Assembly: GCA_003569165.1 (NCBI GenBank)
Contig: BGOI01000004.1
Span: 36,046-100,045 of the forward strand
Length of the DNA stretch: 64,000 bases
Direction: 5' to 3'
From: Opitutia bacterium
GTDB taxonomy: Bacteria; Verrucomicrobiota; Verrucomicrobiia; Opitutales; UBA953
Under the pieces are notes generated by a model, which was not told the origin of the DNA, ran no database searches, and worked only from the letters and a program-made list of their open reading frames with translations. Below, piece after piece: positions 19,360-29,012 of this stretch. Made by a program: the position numbers and the translations under genes. Within the stretch, counting starts at the first letter, position 1. Each line of letters starts with the position of its first letter.

Positions 19360-22300
19360 ATGATTCACCCGGAGCACACCCCCGAGTTCACCGCCAACGA
19401 GACGAAGGAACAGTCCTTCGATTTCGTCTCCATCTCGATCGCCTCTCCCGAGGAGATCGTCCAGTGGACGGGCGAACAGTTCCTCGACGAACTCGACGAA
19501 CACGGCAACCGCAAGGTCAAGGGCCTCAAGGAAGTAAAGAGCCCTGAGACCATCAACTACCGCTCGTTCAAGCCCGAGCCGAACGGCCTCTTCTGCCAGC
19601 GCATCTTCGGACCGGTCCGCGACTACGAGTGCTACTGCGGTAAGTACAAGAAGGTTAAGTATAAGGACGTCGTCTGTGATAAGTGCGGCGTCGAAGTCAC
19701 TGTCTCTCGCGTCCGCCGCGAGCGCATGGGCTACATCCGCCTCGCCATCCCAGTCTCCCACATCTGGTTCCTGAAGAGCATGCCCAGCCGTCTGTCGCTG
19801 ATGCTCGACATGACCACCCGCCAGCTCGAGCAGGTCATCTACTATCAGAAGTACCTGGTCGTCGACCCGGGCGCCACCGGCATGGAAGAAAAGGAACTCC
19901 TCGACGAGGAATCCTACCGCCGCGCCGTCGAACAGCACGGCCCTGACGCTTTCAAGGCCCGCATGGGTGCTGAAGCCCTCCAGCAGCTGCTCAAGAAGAT
20001 GGATCTCGCCTCCACGGTCGAGAACCTCCGCGACCAACTCCGCTCCACGCGCTCCAAGCAGATCAAGAAGAAGATCGCTCGTCGCATGAAGATTATCCAG
20101 GGCTTCCTGGCTTCGGGCAAGCGCCCCGAGCACATGATCCTGACGGTGCTCCCGGTCATCCCTCCGGACCTCCGTCCGCTCGTTCCTCTCGAAGGCGGCC
20201 GTTTCGCCACCTCCGACTTGAACGACCTCTATCGTCGCGTCATCAACCGCAACAACCGCCTGAAGCAGCTCATCCAGATGAAGACGCCCGACGTCATCAT
20301 CCATAATGAAATGCGCATGCTCCAGGAAGCCGTCGACGCTCTCCTCGACAACGGCCGCCACGGCAAGCCGGTCAAGGATCGCGATCGTCAGCTGAAATCC
20401 ATCTCGGACATGCTGAAGGGTAAGCACGGCCGTTTCCGCCAGAACCTTCTCGGTAAGCGCGTCGACTACTCCGGCCGTTCCGTCATCGTCATCGGTCCTG
20501 AGCTTAAGCTCAACCAGTGCGGTCTCCCGAAGAAGATGGCCCTCGTCCTCTTCGAGCCCTTCATCATTCGCCGCCTCAAGGAACTGGGCTTCGCCCACAC
20601 CGTTCGCGGCGCCCGCAAGCACATCGAGCAGAAGAAGCCCGAAGTCTGGGATATTCTGGAAGAAGTGACCAAGGGTCACCCGGTGTTCCTCAATCGCGCG
20701 CCGACGCTCCACCGTCTTTCCATCCAGGCCTTTGAGCCCATCCTCATCGAGGGTGACGCAATCCGCCTGCACCCGCTCGTCTGTACCGCTTACAACGCGG
20801 ACTTCGACGGTGACCAGATGGCCGTCCACGTCCCGCTGTCCCTGGAAGCCATCATGGAGTGCAAGCTCCTGATGATGTCCACGAACAACATCTTCTCGCC
20901 GTCCAGCGGTAAGCCGATTCTCACGCCGTCCCAGGACATCGTGCTCGGTGCCTACTACCTGACGCTCGAACCCGCCGATAAGCCGGCGGCCAACACCCAC
21001 CTCCCGGTGCTGGGCTCCGTGTCCGAGGCGACGTTCGCCGAAGCCGAAGGTTCCCTCCACCTGCATGACTGGGTACGTTTCGCCAACCCCGACTTCAATC
21101 GCAAGACGGTCCACGGCGAAGCCACGGGTAGCACAATCGTCACCACGGTCGGCCGCATCATCTTCAACACCATCTGGCCTGCCGAACTCGGTTTCTTCAA
21201 CGAGACCGTGAAGAAGGGCCAGCTCGGCGACCTGATCCTGAAGACCTATAAGCATTGCGGCCGCGAGGCTTCGATCCCGGTCCTCGACGCGCTCAAGGAG
21301 ACCGGCTTCCGCATCGCGACCAAGGCCGGTATTTCCATCGGCGTGAACGACATGATCTACCCGAAGGAAAAGGAAGGCCTCGTCCGCGAAGCCACCGCGA
21401 AGGTCCGCGAATTCCAGCGCCAGAACGAATCCGGTACGATCACCAACGACGAACGTCGTAATAAGGTCGTCGATACCTGGTCCGGCGCTACCGATGCCAT
21501 CGCGCAGTCGGTGTACACGACGCTCTCCCAGTCCGCGAAGGTGGCCGGCGTGAAGAAGGGCGATCCTCGCCATTCCCACCGCATGCTCATCAACCCGGTT
21601 TACGTCCTCATGGACTCCGGCGCTCGTGGTAATAAGGCCCAGGTGAAGCAGCTTTGCGGCGCCCGTGGCCTGATGGCCAAGCCGTCTGGCGAAATCATCG
21701 AACGCCCGATTCTCTCGTCCTTCCGCGAAGGTCTCTCGGTTCTTGAGTACTTCATCTCGACGCACGGCGCCCGTAAGGGTCTGTCCGACACCGCGCTGAA
21801 GACCGCCGACGCGGGTTACATGACCCGTAAGCTTTGCGACGTGGCCATGGATGTGATCGTCACGGACTCCCGCGACGTCGCCCCCGGCTCCGAAGTCATC
21901 ACGCTTGGAGACGCCTCCCTCGGCCGTCACCTGGCCGCCGATGTCCCGAATCCTTCTGGCGCCGTCAAGGCTCTCGCTAAGTCCGAAGCTCCTCTCACCG
22001 AAGAGCTCATCGCGAAGCTGCGCGACGCCGGCGTTGACCGCGTCCATGTTCACATTCCTAACGGCGTGTGGAAGACCCCGATCTACGACGGTGACGAACT
22101 CTTGGTGTCGCTCTCTGAGCGCATCGTGGGCCGCTGCCCGTCCGAAGACGTCACGAACCCGCTCAATCCTTCCGAAGTCATCGTGAAGGCCGCCGTGCTC
22201 ATCGACGAAATCGCTGCCAAGCGCATCGAGACCGTCGGTCTCGACCGCGTGAAGGTCCTCTCTCCGCTCACGCACATGAACGTGAACGCGATTCCGCCCA

Positions 22301-23694
22301 CCTCCTACGGCCTCGATCCTTCGACCGGCCGCATGGTCGAACGCGGTACCGCGGTCGGTATCATCGCCGCCCAGTCCATCGGCGAGCCGGGCACCCAGCT
22401 CACCATGCGTACGTTCCACATCGGTGGCGTCGCTCAGCTGAAGACCCCGGAAATCAAGTCCAAGGGCAAGGGCCTCGTCCAGTACGTCGACCTCACCACG
22501 GTCTCCGTCGGCGACAAGTTCATCGCCGTCAACGGCAACGGCTCAATTCGCCTTCTCAACGAGGCTGGTTCGCCGACCGAGGAATACCGTATCGTCGCTG
22601 GCTCCGTCGTCGGTGTCGAAGACGGCAAGCCGGTCGACAGGGGCATCCTCATCGCCGCCTGGGATCCTAACTCCACCCCGATCATCGCCAATGGTGACGG
22701 CAAGATCCGTCTCGTCGACATGATCTCCGGCGTGACGTTCACCGAAGAGCGCGACCCGTCGAACAACACGTTCTACAAGTCCGTCATCGAACACTCCGAC
22801 GAACAGAATCCCCAGATTCAAATCATCGGCGCCAACGGCAAGGAAGTCGGTTCCTTCTCGATCCCCGCCGGCGCCCGCGTCGAAGTGGACGAAGGCGACA
22901 AGGTCAGCCGCGGCTCTATCGTCGCCAAGATCCCCCGCCAGGCCGCCAAGACGCAGGACATCACCGCCGGCCTGCCGCGCATCTCCGAGCTCTTCGAGGC
23001 CCGTCCCCCGAAGGACGCCGCCGAGATCGCCAAGATTGACGGCGCGGTTCGCTTCGAGCCTTCCATTCGTGGCAAGAAGCGCCTCGTGATCTCCGACTCC
23101 ATCGGCCGCGAAGAGGAGCACCTCATTCCGCACGGCAAGCACATCATTGTCGCCGCCGGCGACAAGGTGAAGCAGGGCCAGGTCCTCACGGACGGTGCCG
23201 TCGACCCGCACGACATTCTCGACATCCTGGGCCAGTCCAAGGTGCAGGATTACCTCATCACCGAGATTCAGAAGGTCTACCGTACTCAGGGCGTCGTCAT
23301 TAACGACAAGCACATCGAAATCATCGTCTCGCGCATGCTCCGCAAGGTCCGCATCACCGAGCCGGGCGACTCCGATTACCTCTGGGGCGAACATGTCGAC
23401 CGCACTCTCCTCGCGGAGAACAACCGCTCCATCAACGAGCGCGGCGGTCAGATTGCCGAATCCGAGCCGATCCTCCTTGGCATCACCAAGGCTTCCCTCG
23501 AGACCGAGTCCTTCATCTCGGCCGCCTCCTTCCAGGAGACGACCCGAGTCCTGACTGACGCCGCCACGATGGCCAAGCGCGACAACCTGACCGGCTTCAA
23601 GGAGAACGTGATCATGGGTCACCTCGTCCCTGCTGGCACAGGTTTGCCTGCTTATCGTCGCATTCGCGTCTTCCAGACCCCGACTCCCGCTTAA
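19360..23694 (+). CDS. rpoC: DNA-directed RNA polymerase subunit beta prime
   Basis: The 1444-residue product contains the N-terminal zinc site (CYCGKYK...CDKCGVE, about residues 91-111), the active-site magnesium motif NADFDGDQM near 479, and the C-terminal cleft regions. It begins with an extra 25-30 residue N-terminal segment ([17 protein letters not shown]) before the usual SIASPEEI. Together with RpoB it makes the catalytic core. No Shine-Dalgarno is seen at 19360. A strong terminator 24 bases after the stop closes the whole tuf-to-rpoC block. Confidence 0.98.
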   Translation: MIHPEHTPEFTANETKEQSFDFVSISIASPEEIVQWTGEQFLDELDEHGNRKVKGLKEVKSPETINYRSFKPEPNGLFCQRIFGPVRDYECYCGKYKKVKYKDVVCDKCGVEVTVSRVRRERMGYIRLAIPVSHIWFLKSMPSRLSLMLDMTTRQLEQVIYYQKYLVVDPGATGMEEKELLDEESYRRAVEQHGPDAFKARMGAEALQQLLKKMDLASTVENLRDQLRSTRSKQIKKKIARRMKIIQGFLASGKRPEHMILTVLPVIPPDLRPLVPLEGGRFATSDLNDLYRRVINRNNRLKQLIQMKTPDVIIHNEMRMLQEAVDALLDNGRHGKPVKDRDRQLKSISDMLKGKHGRFRQNLLGKRVDYSGRSVIVIGPELKLNQCGLPKKMALVLFEPFIIRRLKELGFAHTVRGARKHIEQKKPEVWDILEEVTKGHPVFLNRAPTLHRLSIQAFEPILIEGDAIRLHPLVCTAYNADFDGDQMAVHVPLSLEAIMECKLLMMSTNNIFSPSSGKPILTPSQDIVLGAYYLTLEPADKPAANTHLPVLGSVSEATFAEAEGSLHLHDWVRFANPDFNRKTVHGEATGSTIVTTVGRIIFNTIWPAELGFFNETVKKGQLGDLILKTYKHCGREASIPVLDALKETGFRIATKAGISIGVNDMIYPKEKEGLVREATAKVREFQRQNESGTITNDERRNKVVDTWSGATDAIAQSVYTTLSQSAKVAGVKKGDPRHSHRMLINPVYVLMDSGARGNKAQVKQLCGARGLMAKPSGEIIERPILSSFREGLSVLEYFISTHGARKGLSDTALKTADAGYMTRKLCDVAMDVIVTDSRDVAPGSEVITLGDASLGRHLAADVPNPSGAVKALAKSEAPLTEELIAKLRDAGVDRVHVHIPNGVWKTPIYDGDELLVSLSERIVGRCPSEDVTNPLNPSEVIVKAAVLIDEIAAKRIETVGLDRVKVLSPLTHMNVNAIPPTSYGLDPSTGRMVERGTAVGIIAAQSIGEPGTQLTMRTFHIGGVAQLKTPEIKSKGKGLVQYVDLTTVSVGDKFIAVNGNGSIRLLNEAGSPTEEYRIVAGSVVGVEDGKPVDRGILIAAWDPNSTPIIANGDGKIRLVDMISGVTFTEERDPSNNTFYKSVIEHSDEQNPQIQIIGANGKEVGSFSIPAGARVEVDEGDKVSRGSIVAKIPRQAAKTQDITAGLPRISELFEARPPKDAAEIAKIDGAVRFEPSIRGKKRLVISDSIGREEEHLIPHGKHIIVAAGDKVKQGQVLTDGAVDPHDILDILGQSKVQDYLITEIQKVYRTQGVVINDKHIEIIVSRMLRKVRITEPGDSDYLWGEHVDRTLLAENNRSINERGGQIAESEPILLGITKASLETESFISAASFQETTRVLTDAATMAKRDNLTGFKENVIMGHLVPAGTGLPAYRRIRVFQTPTPA

Positions 23695-23717
23695 GCGGAG
23701 CGTCGAGGATGGGAATC

Positions 23718-23750
23718 AGCCCCCGCCCGCAAGGGTGGGGGCTTTGTTTT
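23718..23750 (+). terminator. Intrinsic terminator after rpoC
   Basis: An 11-base-pair GC-rich stem (23718-23728 with 23733-23743, one G-T pair) closes a GCAA tetraloop and is followed by TTGTTTT. Confidence 0.92.
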
Positions 23751-23775
23751 GGGCAACTTCCTGACGGTTTGGGGG

Positions 23776-23804
23776 TTGATACCCCCTCCCGATTTGCCTA
23801 TCTC
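23776..23804 (+). promoter_or_regulatory. Candidate promoter of the polysaccharide-export group
   Basis: TTGATA (23776-23781), a 17-base spacer and TATCTC (23799-23804) lie between the rpoC terminator and the barrel gene, giving +1 near 23811 and a leader of about 23 bases. The -10 is only a partial match. Confidence 0.4.
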
Positions 23805-23833
23805 TCATTCAACCCCAAGCCCAAGCCACCCCC

Positions 23834-25078
23834 ATGTCTCGCTTCCTCATCGCTGCCTCGGCACTCACCGCTTCCGCTCTGGTCCAGGGCGCCAACTGGA
23901 TTCCTTCCTCGCCGCTCGTCCAGATCGGCAACGACTGCGACATCTACTTCGACGCTGCTGCCAGCCTCGAAGTGACTGACAACCTTTACTCCAGCTCGAC
24001 CAAGACGTCCGCCACAAGCTGGATGGTGACTCCGGGCTTCCTGCTCGAGTACGGTAAGGACTCGGCGCTTTCCGCCACCATTTCGGCCAAGCGTACCTTC
24101 GTGAACTTCACGGACAAGACCTTGTCCGACCTCGAGGATGCCCGCGACGCCCTGGCTGTCGGTATCCGCTTCGCCGACGGTGGCCCGCTTTCCTTGTCCG
24201 TCGATTCTTCCTATCGCGTGACCGCTCGTAACGATGACCTCCAGATGCAGGGCCTCGGCGGCCTCCTGGGCGCGACCCTCGTCCGCCAGGCCAGCTACGC
24301 CCATTCGTTCCGTGCCGACTACAAGCTAACGGAGAAGCTCAGCGTCGGTCTGGGTTACTCGAATTCGTATAATCAATACCTCGACCCGGTGAAGACCGGT
24401 ACGGCCGGCAGCTATGTCTTCAATACCAACACGCTGACCGAGCTGAACACGAAGTCCATGCCGCTCAGCTTTGATTACCAGGCCTTTGAGAAGCTCAGCT
24501 TCGGCTTGGCCCTGCAGCATGACGTGACGGATTACTCCGCCGCCCCCTACTACAGCCAGCAAAATATTGCTCGCCCGGCGCTTGCCCACCAGCAGCTCGT
24601 GAAGAACTTTGCCGGCCTCACCCTGAAGGGACAGCTCACCGAATCCGGTAAACTCAACGGTAACGTCCGCGTAGGCTACTCGCAGTATCACTACGATAGT
24701 GCCGCCAACGACTCCGACCTCTCCTACTCGGTCAACCTGAGCCACCAGCTCACCGAACGCTTCAGCCAATCGCTGACGCTCTCCCGCGACGTCACTGCTT
24801 CCTCGACCAATAGCCAGATGGCCTCGAAAAACTACACCTACGGCATCGGCTATAACGCCTCCGAGGATCTCAACCTCAACCTCTCGGCCACCAAGAGCGA
24901 CGTCTTCGCCAGCACCAGCCAGGTGGACACCTACGCCTATACCCTCGGCGCAGATTACAAGTATTCCAAGCACCTGACCTTCCAGGCCAGCTACAGCCTC
25001 AACGACTCCACGGCCACCGCCGCGGCTTCGACCTACACTTCTAATGCCTTTACGCTCTCGGCGGCTTTCCGCTACTGA
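23834..25078 (+). CDS. Outer-membrane beta-barrel protein of a polysaccharide-export locus
   Basis: The 414-residue product has a signal peptide (about residues 1-19, ending LVQGA) and then repeated alternating strands rich in Tyr, Ser and Asn through to a C-terminal Phe-Arg-Tyr, the aromatic end typical of barrel proteins recognised by BamA. Several strands repeat the pattern seen in so-called beta-barrel porin 2 proteins that sit beside Wza/Wzc genes in PVC and proteobacterial exopolysaccharide loci. Its probable role is passage or anchoring of the exported polymer in the outer membrane; this comes from the neighbours, a Wza-like lipoprotein and a Wzc-like kinase, not from a catalytic motif. 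Start at 23834 places the signal at residue 1. Confidence 0.72.
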   Translation: MSRFLIAASALTASALVQGANWIPSSPLVQIGNDCDIYFDAAASLEVTDNLYSSSTKTSATSWMVTPGFLLEYGKDSALSATISAKRTFVNFTDKTLSDLEDARDALAVGIRFADGGPLSLSVDSSYRVTARNDDLQMQGLGGLLGATLVRQASYAHSFRADYKLTEKLSVGLGYSNSYNQYLDPVKTGTAGSYVFNTNTLTELNTKSMPLSFDYQAFEKLSFGLALQHDVTDYSAAPYYSQQNIARPALAHQQLVKNFAGLTLKGQLTESGKLNGNVRVGYSQYHYDSAANDSDLSYSVNLSHQLTERFSQSLTLSRDVTASSTNSQMASKNYTYGIGYNASEDLNLNLSATKSDVFASTSQVDTYAYTLGADYKYSKHLTFQASYSLNDSTATAAASTYTSNAFTLSAAFRY

Positions 25079-25113
25079 GGCTCTCGTCTCGGCGAACGGT
25101 TGAGCAGGACCGG

Positions 25114-25142
25114 TTGACCGGCACGCCTGGTCTCCCTATTTT
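25114..25142 (+). promoter_or_regulatory. Candidate promoter of the Wza-like gene, positioned for a leaderless mRNA
   Basis: TTGACC (25114-25119) and TATTTT (25137-25142) have an ideal 17-base spacer. The -10 ends six bases before the ATG at 25149, so the predicted +1 is the A of the ATG. No Shine-Dalgarno sequence precedes that ATG. Confidence 0.6.
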
Positions 25143-25148
25143 ACTTCC

Positions 25149-25939
25149 ATGTCCTCCGTCTTGAAAAGCCTGCTCGGTGCTTTCTGTGCCGTTGTCCTGC
25201 TGGCCGCTTGCTCTTCTTCGGGGTCCAGCCCGGTCACCTCCGCCTCCTTCGAGCCAGAGAATGTCCTCACTCTTGGGCGGGGGCTTCCGATCCCTCGGCG
25301 GTGCCTGCTCCCGTGGCGACCGCTCCGGTTGCGGCTGACGTCACTGGCAGCGTACCCGTCGCCGCTGCTACCCCGGTCGCGGCTCCGGCTGAGTATGTCG
25401 TGGCCACTCCGACAATCCAGGTTGAGCCAACCAGCAGCCAGAATAGCTACCGTCTCCGTGCCCGCGACTTCATCCGTATCTTGGTCATCAACGAACCCGA
25501 CACGCAGATCGAACGTCGCATCAACTCCGACGGCACGGTGGATATTCCTTTCCTCAAGAAGCTCGTGCCCGTCGCCGGCCTCACGCTCACGCAAGCCCAG
25601 GTCGAGCTGTCGAACCAGTTCCGGGTCTATTTCAAGAAGCCCCAGGTCACGATCTCGATCGTCACCTATGCCGAGCGCCGCGTCTACGTCTCGGGTTATG
25701 TCGGCAAGCCCGGCCCAGTGTCCATTCCCCCTGAAGAGACGCTCACCCTCGGTCGGGCCCTCTCCATGGCCGGCGGAGTCCTGCCGCGCGGTAATCGTTC
25801 CGACGTGGCGATCAAGCGCAGTCGCGACGGCTCCACGTTCGTGATCTCCAAGGATGTCCGTCGTATCGACGACGGCGACGAGCCGGACTTCATCCTAGAG
25901 GATGAAGACCAGATCTACGTCCGCGACAGCCGTATCTGA
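25149..25939 (+). CDS. Wza-like polysaccharide export lipoprotein (apparent frameshift near 25279-25283)
   Basis: The first frame codes a lipoprotein signal with lipobox LLAAC (Cys about residue 21). The frame is then lost at a run of five G bases (25279-25283); one more G restores continuity into the second frame, which runs to the stop at 25939. The restored protein is about 263 residues: Pro/Ala-rich linker, poly-export domain (RARDFIRILVINEPDTQIERRINSDGTV... region, about 100-180) and an SLBB-type domain (RVYVSGYVGKPGPVSI). Such proteins form the periplasm-spanning export channel for capsule or exopolysaccharide. The kinase gene begins nine bases later. A homopolymer sequencing error is likelier than true inactivation. 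Confidence 0.8.
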
Positions 25940-25948
25940 TCCCTTTCC

Positions 25949-28228
25949 ATGGCCACCCCGGAACCCTCGTCGGACAATCGCCCGCCCGAACCTGCACGCG
26001 GCGGCAATCGCGGCTACGGTTCGTACGGCAGCTATGGCAACTACGGCGCCGGTAACGGCGGCTACGGTTACGGCAACTCCGGCGCCTACAACCGCGGCGG
26101 GGCAGGGGAGGGCAATCCGATCCACAACTATCTGCTGATGCTCCGCGAGCGTTACTGGTGGGTCCTGCTGTCCACGCTGGTCTTCCTTACGCTGTCCCTC
26201 CTCAACACCTATAACACCGTCCCGGAGTACCGTGCCACCGGTCGCCTGCGCGTCTTCCGCCTCGCTCCCACGATCAACGGCGGCTCTTCGGCGGCCGACG
26301 ATAACTTCAAGATCGTCTCGAACGACGACTTCTTCACGGCCGTTGAGGCGATGCGCAGCGCCAATATCATCGAAGGCGTCTCGAAGCGCCTCACCGCCGA
26401 CGAGCGAAAGCTCGTCCTGGCGCCTTATCAGGCCGGCAACATTTTCTCTGGCCCGCTGACCGACCAGGAGGTTTTCGTCAAGCAGCGCGGTATCAATCCG
26501 CAGAGACAGACCTTGGTCATCAACGTCGACTTCACCCATCCTAACCGGGATCTCGCCCGGCAGGTCGCTCGGCACTTCTGTGATGCTATCAAGAAGTACA
26601 GCGAGGACGACCGCCTGATGGTGACCAATCCGCTTATCGAGAAAGCCCGGATCGAGATCGAGACCCTCGAGGATAAGGTCCGCCGACTTTACGAGCAGAA
26701 GAACGACCTGATCAAGAACCAGAAGCTCCTCTCCATCGCGAAGGATACCAACACCCTCACGACGGAACGCTCCGTGCTCGTGAAGGACCGTGAAGAGACC
26801 CGTAAGCAGATCGACGAGAACGAGATCCTGGTCTCGGTCATCGCCAGCTACGAGAAGGAGGGCCGTCCGCTCGGCGACATCCCGCAGATTCGCGCCGACA
26901 GCGACGTCGCCGCCACCCAGACGGCCATCAGCGCCTCCAAGATCCGCGTCAGCCAGATGATTGAGACCTATACGGATCAGCACCCGAAGCTCCTGGCCGA
27001 ACGCGAGGCTCTGAAGCAGCTCGACAACCAGCTCAAGGAAGCGGTCAGTCAGGCGATCAAGTCCCGCCGCAGCTCGCTAGAGAACGCCAAGGCCCGCCTT
27101 GAAGCGATTCTGCGCAACCTCCTCGCGAAGGAGGAGGAGTTTTCCAAACTGCAGGCCGCCAACGTCGAGCTCGAGCGCGTCGACAAGGATATCAAGGCGA
27201 GTGAGGAATTCCTCGGCCGGATGAAGCTCAGCTACGAGGAGGCCAAGCTTCGCTCCTCCACCTCCGGTACGAGTACCTCAATCAGTATCCTCGACCAGCC
27301 TTCCGTTTCAGACAAGCCGATCAACAAGAACTACTATTTTAACGCGCTGGTTGGCGTGGGTTCGGGGCTGCTCTTCGGGGTCGTCCTCATTGTCGTCATT
27401 GGTACCTTGGACTCCCGCATCAAGTCCGCTAAGGACGTTGAAGACTCCCTCGGCCTGCCGCTCATCGGCACCGTGCCCCGCGTCGCCAACGTTTCTGGTC
27501 CGGACCGCGCGTTACTGGCTCGCCAGGACAAGGACCGCATCGCCACCGAAGCGGTCCGTTCCATCTACTCCGCCCTCAAGGTCAATCCGGCCGTCTCGAA
27601 GGCGCGCGTCTTCCTGGTTACTTCCACTCGTCCCAGCGAAGGTAAGACCTTCGTCGCGACGAATCTGGCGCTGATCTTTGCCCAACATTCGGAGCGCGTG
27701 CTCATCATCGACGCCGACCTCCGACTCCCTAACGTCGGACCGTCGCTAGGCTTCACGGGTGATGGCGGCCTGAGCAAATGGTTCAACGGCGAGATGTCCA
27801 TTGAGGAAGCGATTGTCCACGACGTCTCTCCCGGCCTGGACGTCCTGCCGGTCGGTCTGAGCTGTAAGAATCCGACCCAAGTCATCAACAACCCTAAGTT
27901 CCTCGCCATGATCGACGAACTCCGTGGGCGCTACGACCGCATCTTCATCGACTCCCCGCCCATCGGCGCGGTCTCCGATGCGCTCCATCTCCTTCCGAAG
28001 ATCGACGGCGTTCTCTACGTCGTCCGTTACAACACCGTCAACCTGCGTAACGCAACCTCCTGTCTGGCTCGTCTGCGCGAAGCCCAAGCTCCATTGCTCG
28101 GAGTCGTGCTCAATGCGATGTCCCTCCGGATGGCCTCCGCCTACACGGACACTTACGATTCCTCCTATCGTAAGTATTACGTCGACGAACCGCGCGGCCA
28201 GTCCGACGCGGGTTCGGCGAAATCCTGA
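25949..28228 (+). CDS. Wzc-like chain-length determinant with tyrosine-kinase domain
   Basis: The 759-residue product combines a Wzz domain between two membrane helices (about residues 68-88 and 464-490), a long periplasmic coiled coil, and a cytoplasmic BY-kinase domain with Walker A STRPSEGKT (about 559), Walker A' LIIDADLR (about 586) and Walker B FIDSPP (about 665). The last 28 residues have a Tyr cluster (YTDTYDSSYRKYY), the expected autophosphorylation tail. Cycling of this tail controls polymer length and export. Odd: the cytoplasmic N-terminus (residues 18-56) is a Gly/Tyr/Asn-rich low-complexity stretch with seven Tyr residues. No glycosyltransferase, polymerase or flippase lies in the window, so synthesis genes must be elsewhere. 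Confidence 0.92.
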   Translation: MATPEPSSDNRPPEPARGGNRGYGSYGSYGNYGAGNGGYGYGNSGAYNRGGAGEGNPIHNYLLMLRERYWWVLLSTLVFLTLSLLNTYNTVPEYRATGRLRVFRLAPTINGGSSAADDNFKIVSNDDFFTAVEAMRSANIIEGVSKRLTADERKLVLAPYQAGNIFSGPLTDQEVFVKQRGINPQRQTLVINVDFTHPNRDLARQVARHFCDAIKKYSEDDRLMVTNPLIEKARIEIETLEDKVRRLYEQKNDLIKNQKLLSIAKDTNTLTTERSVLVKDREETRKQIDENEILVSVIASYEKEGRPLGDIPQIRADSDVAATQTAISASKIRVSQMIETYTDQHPKLLAEREALKQLDNQLKEAVSQAIKSRRSSLENAKARLEAILRNLLAKEEEFSKLQAANVELERVDKDIKASEEFLGRMKLSYEEAKLRSSTSGTSTSISILDQPSVSDKPINKNYYFNALVGVGSGLLFGVVLIVVIGTLDSRIKSAKDVEDSLGLPLIGTVPRVANVSGPDRALLARQDKDRIATEAVRSIYSALKVNPAVSKARVFLVTSTRPSEGKTFVATNLALIFAQHSERVLIIDADLRLPNVGPSLGFTGDGGLSKWFNGEMSIEEAIVHDVSPGLDVLPVGLSCKNPTQVINNPKFLAMIDELRGRYDRIFIDSPPIGAVSDALHLLPKIDGVLYVVRYNTVNLRNATSCLARLREAQAPLLGVVLNAMSLRMASAYTDTYDSSYRKYYVDEPRGQSDAGSAKS

Positions 28229-28235
28229 TTTCCCC

Positions 28236-29006
28236 ATGCGCCTGCTCCTCTTACTTTTGACCGCTCTCGCCGTCGTCGGTTGTCAGAACGTGCCCATCAC
28301 GGGCCGCTCCCAGTTCATCCTCGTCGAAGAATCGGAAGTGGCGTCGATGTCCGCGTCGGAGTTCTCCAAGATGAAGAAACTGCCTAGCGACCAGCGCCTG
28401 GCCAAGATCAGGGAGATCGGCCTGAAGATTGTCGCCGCTGCCCGCCGTGACGACAAGGCCGGCGTCCTGCCGCCCACCTCGAAGTGGGAGTTCGCGATCA
28501 TCGACGATAAGACGCCCAACGCCTTCGCCATGCCAGGCGGTAAGATCGGCTTTAACTCGGGTATGTTCCAGTATGCGCCGACTGACGACGACATCGCGGT
28601 GATCCTCGGCCACGAGGTCGCCCACGTCATCTGTCGTCATGGCTCCGAGCGCGTCTCGCAGGTGGTAGGGGTCGCCATCGCGGCCGCCGTGGCCGACGAG
28701 GCCACCAAGAATTCTTCGGCCAAGACCCGTTCCTCCTGGATGGCTGCCGTGGGCATTGGTGCCCAGTATGGCATCCTGCTTCCGTTCAGCCGCAGCCACG
28801 AATCGGAAGCTGATTACCTCGGCCTACTGTTCATGGCCCGCTCCGGCTACAACCCGGAGGCCGCTCCGGCTTTCTGGAGTCGTTTCGGTAAGGCTGGAAG
28901 CAAGACGCCGGAATTCCTCTCGACGCACCCGTCCGACAGCACCCGTGTGAAGCAGCTCCAGGGCTGGCTCGCGGAGGCCAAGGCTCAGATGCCGAAGAAG
29001 CCGTAA
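28236..29006 (+). CDS. M48-family metallopeptidase lipoprotein
   Basis: The 256-residue product starts with a lipoprotein signal (lipobox VVGC, Cys about residue 16). The zinc motif HEVAH is at residues 126-130 and the third ligand lies in ESEAD near 189-193, as in Oma1/LoiP-type M48 peptidases of the periplasm. These cut misfolded or unassembled outer-membrane proteins. The ATG at 28236 was chosen over a longer open frame that overlaps the kinase gene, because it puts the lipobox in place. The gene lies seven bases after the kinase stop and is probably in the same transcript, so it may monitor the export barrel; that link is inference. Confidence 0.9.
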   Translation: MRLLLLLLTALAVVGCQNVPITGRSQFILVEESEVASMSASEFSKMKKLPSDQRLAKIREIGLKIVAAARRDDKAGVLPPTSKWEFAIIDDKTPNAFAMPGGKIGFNSGMFQYAPTDDDIAVILGHEVAHVICRHGSERVSQVVGVAIAAAVADEATKNSSAKTRSSWMAAVGIGAQYGILLPFSRSHESEADYLGLLFMARSGYNPEAAPAFWSRFGKAGSKTPEFLSTHPSDSTRVKQLQGWLAEAKAQMPKKP

Positions 29007-29012
29007 GGCTCT

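Noticed and set aside
19351..22419. Open frame of about 1022 codons on the minus strand across rpoC
   Set aside because: It is antisense to rpoC, has no start context or recognisable domains, and results from strong third-base GC bias in the plus gene.
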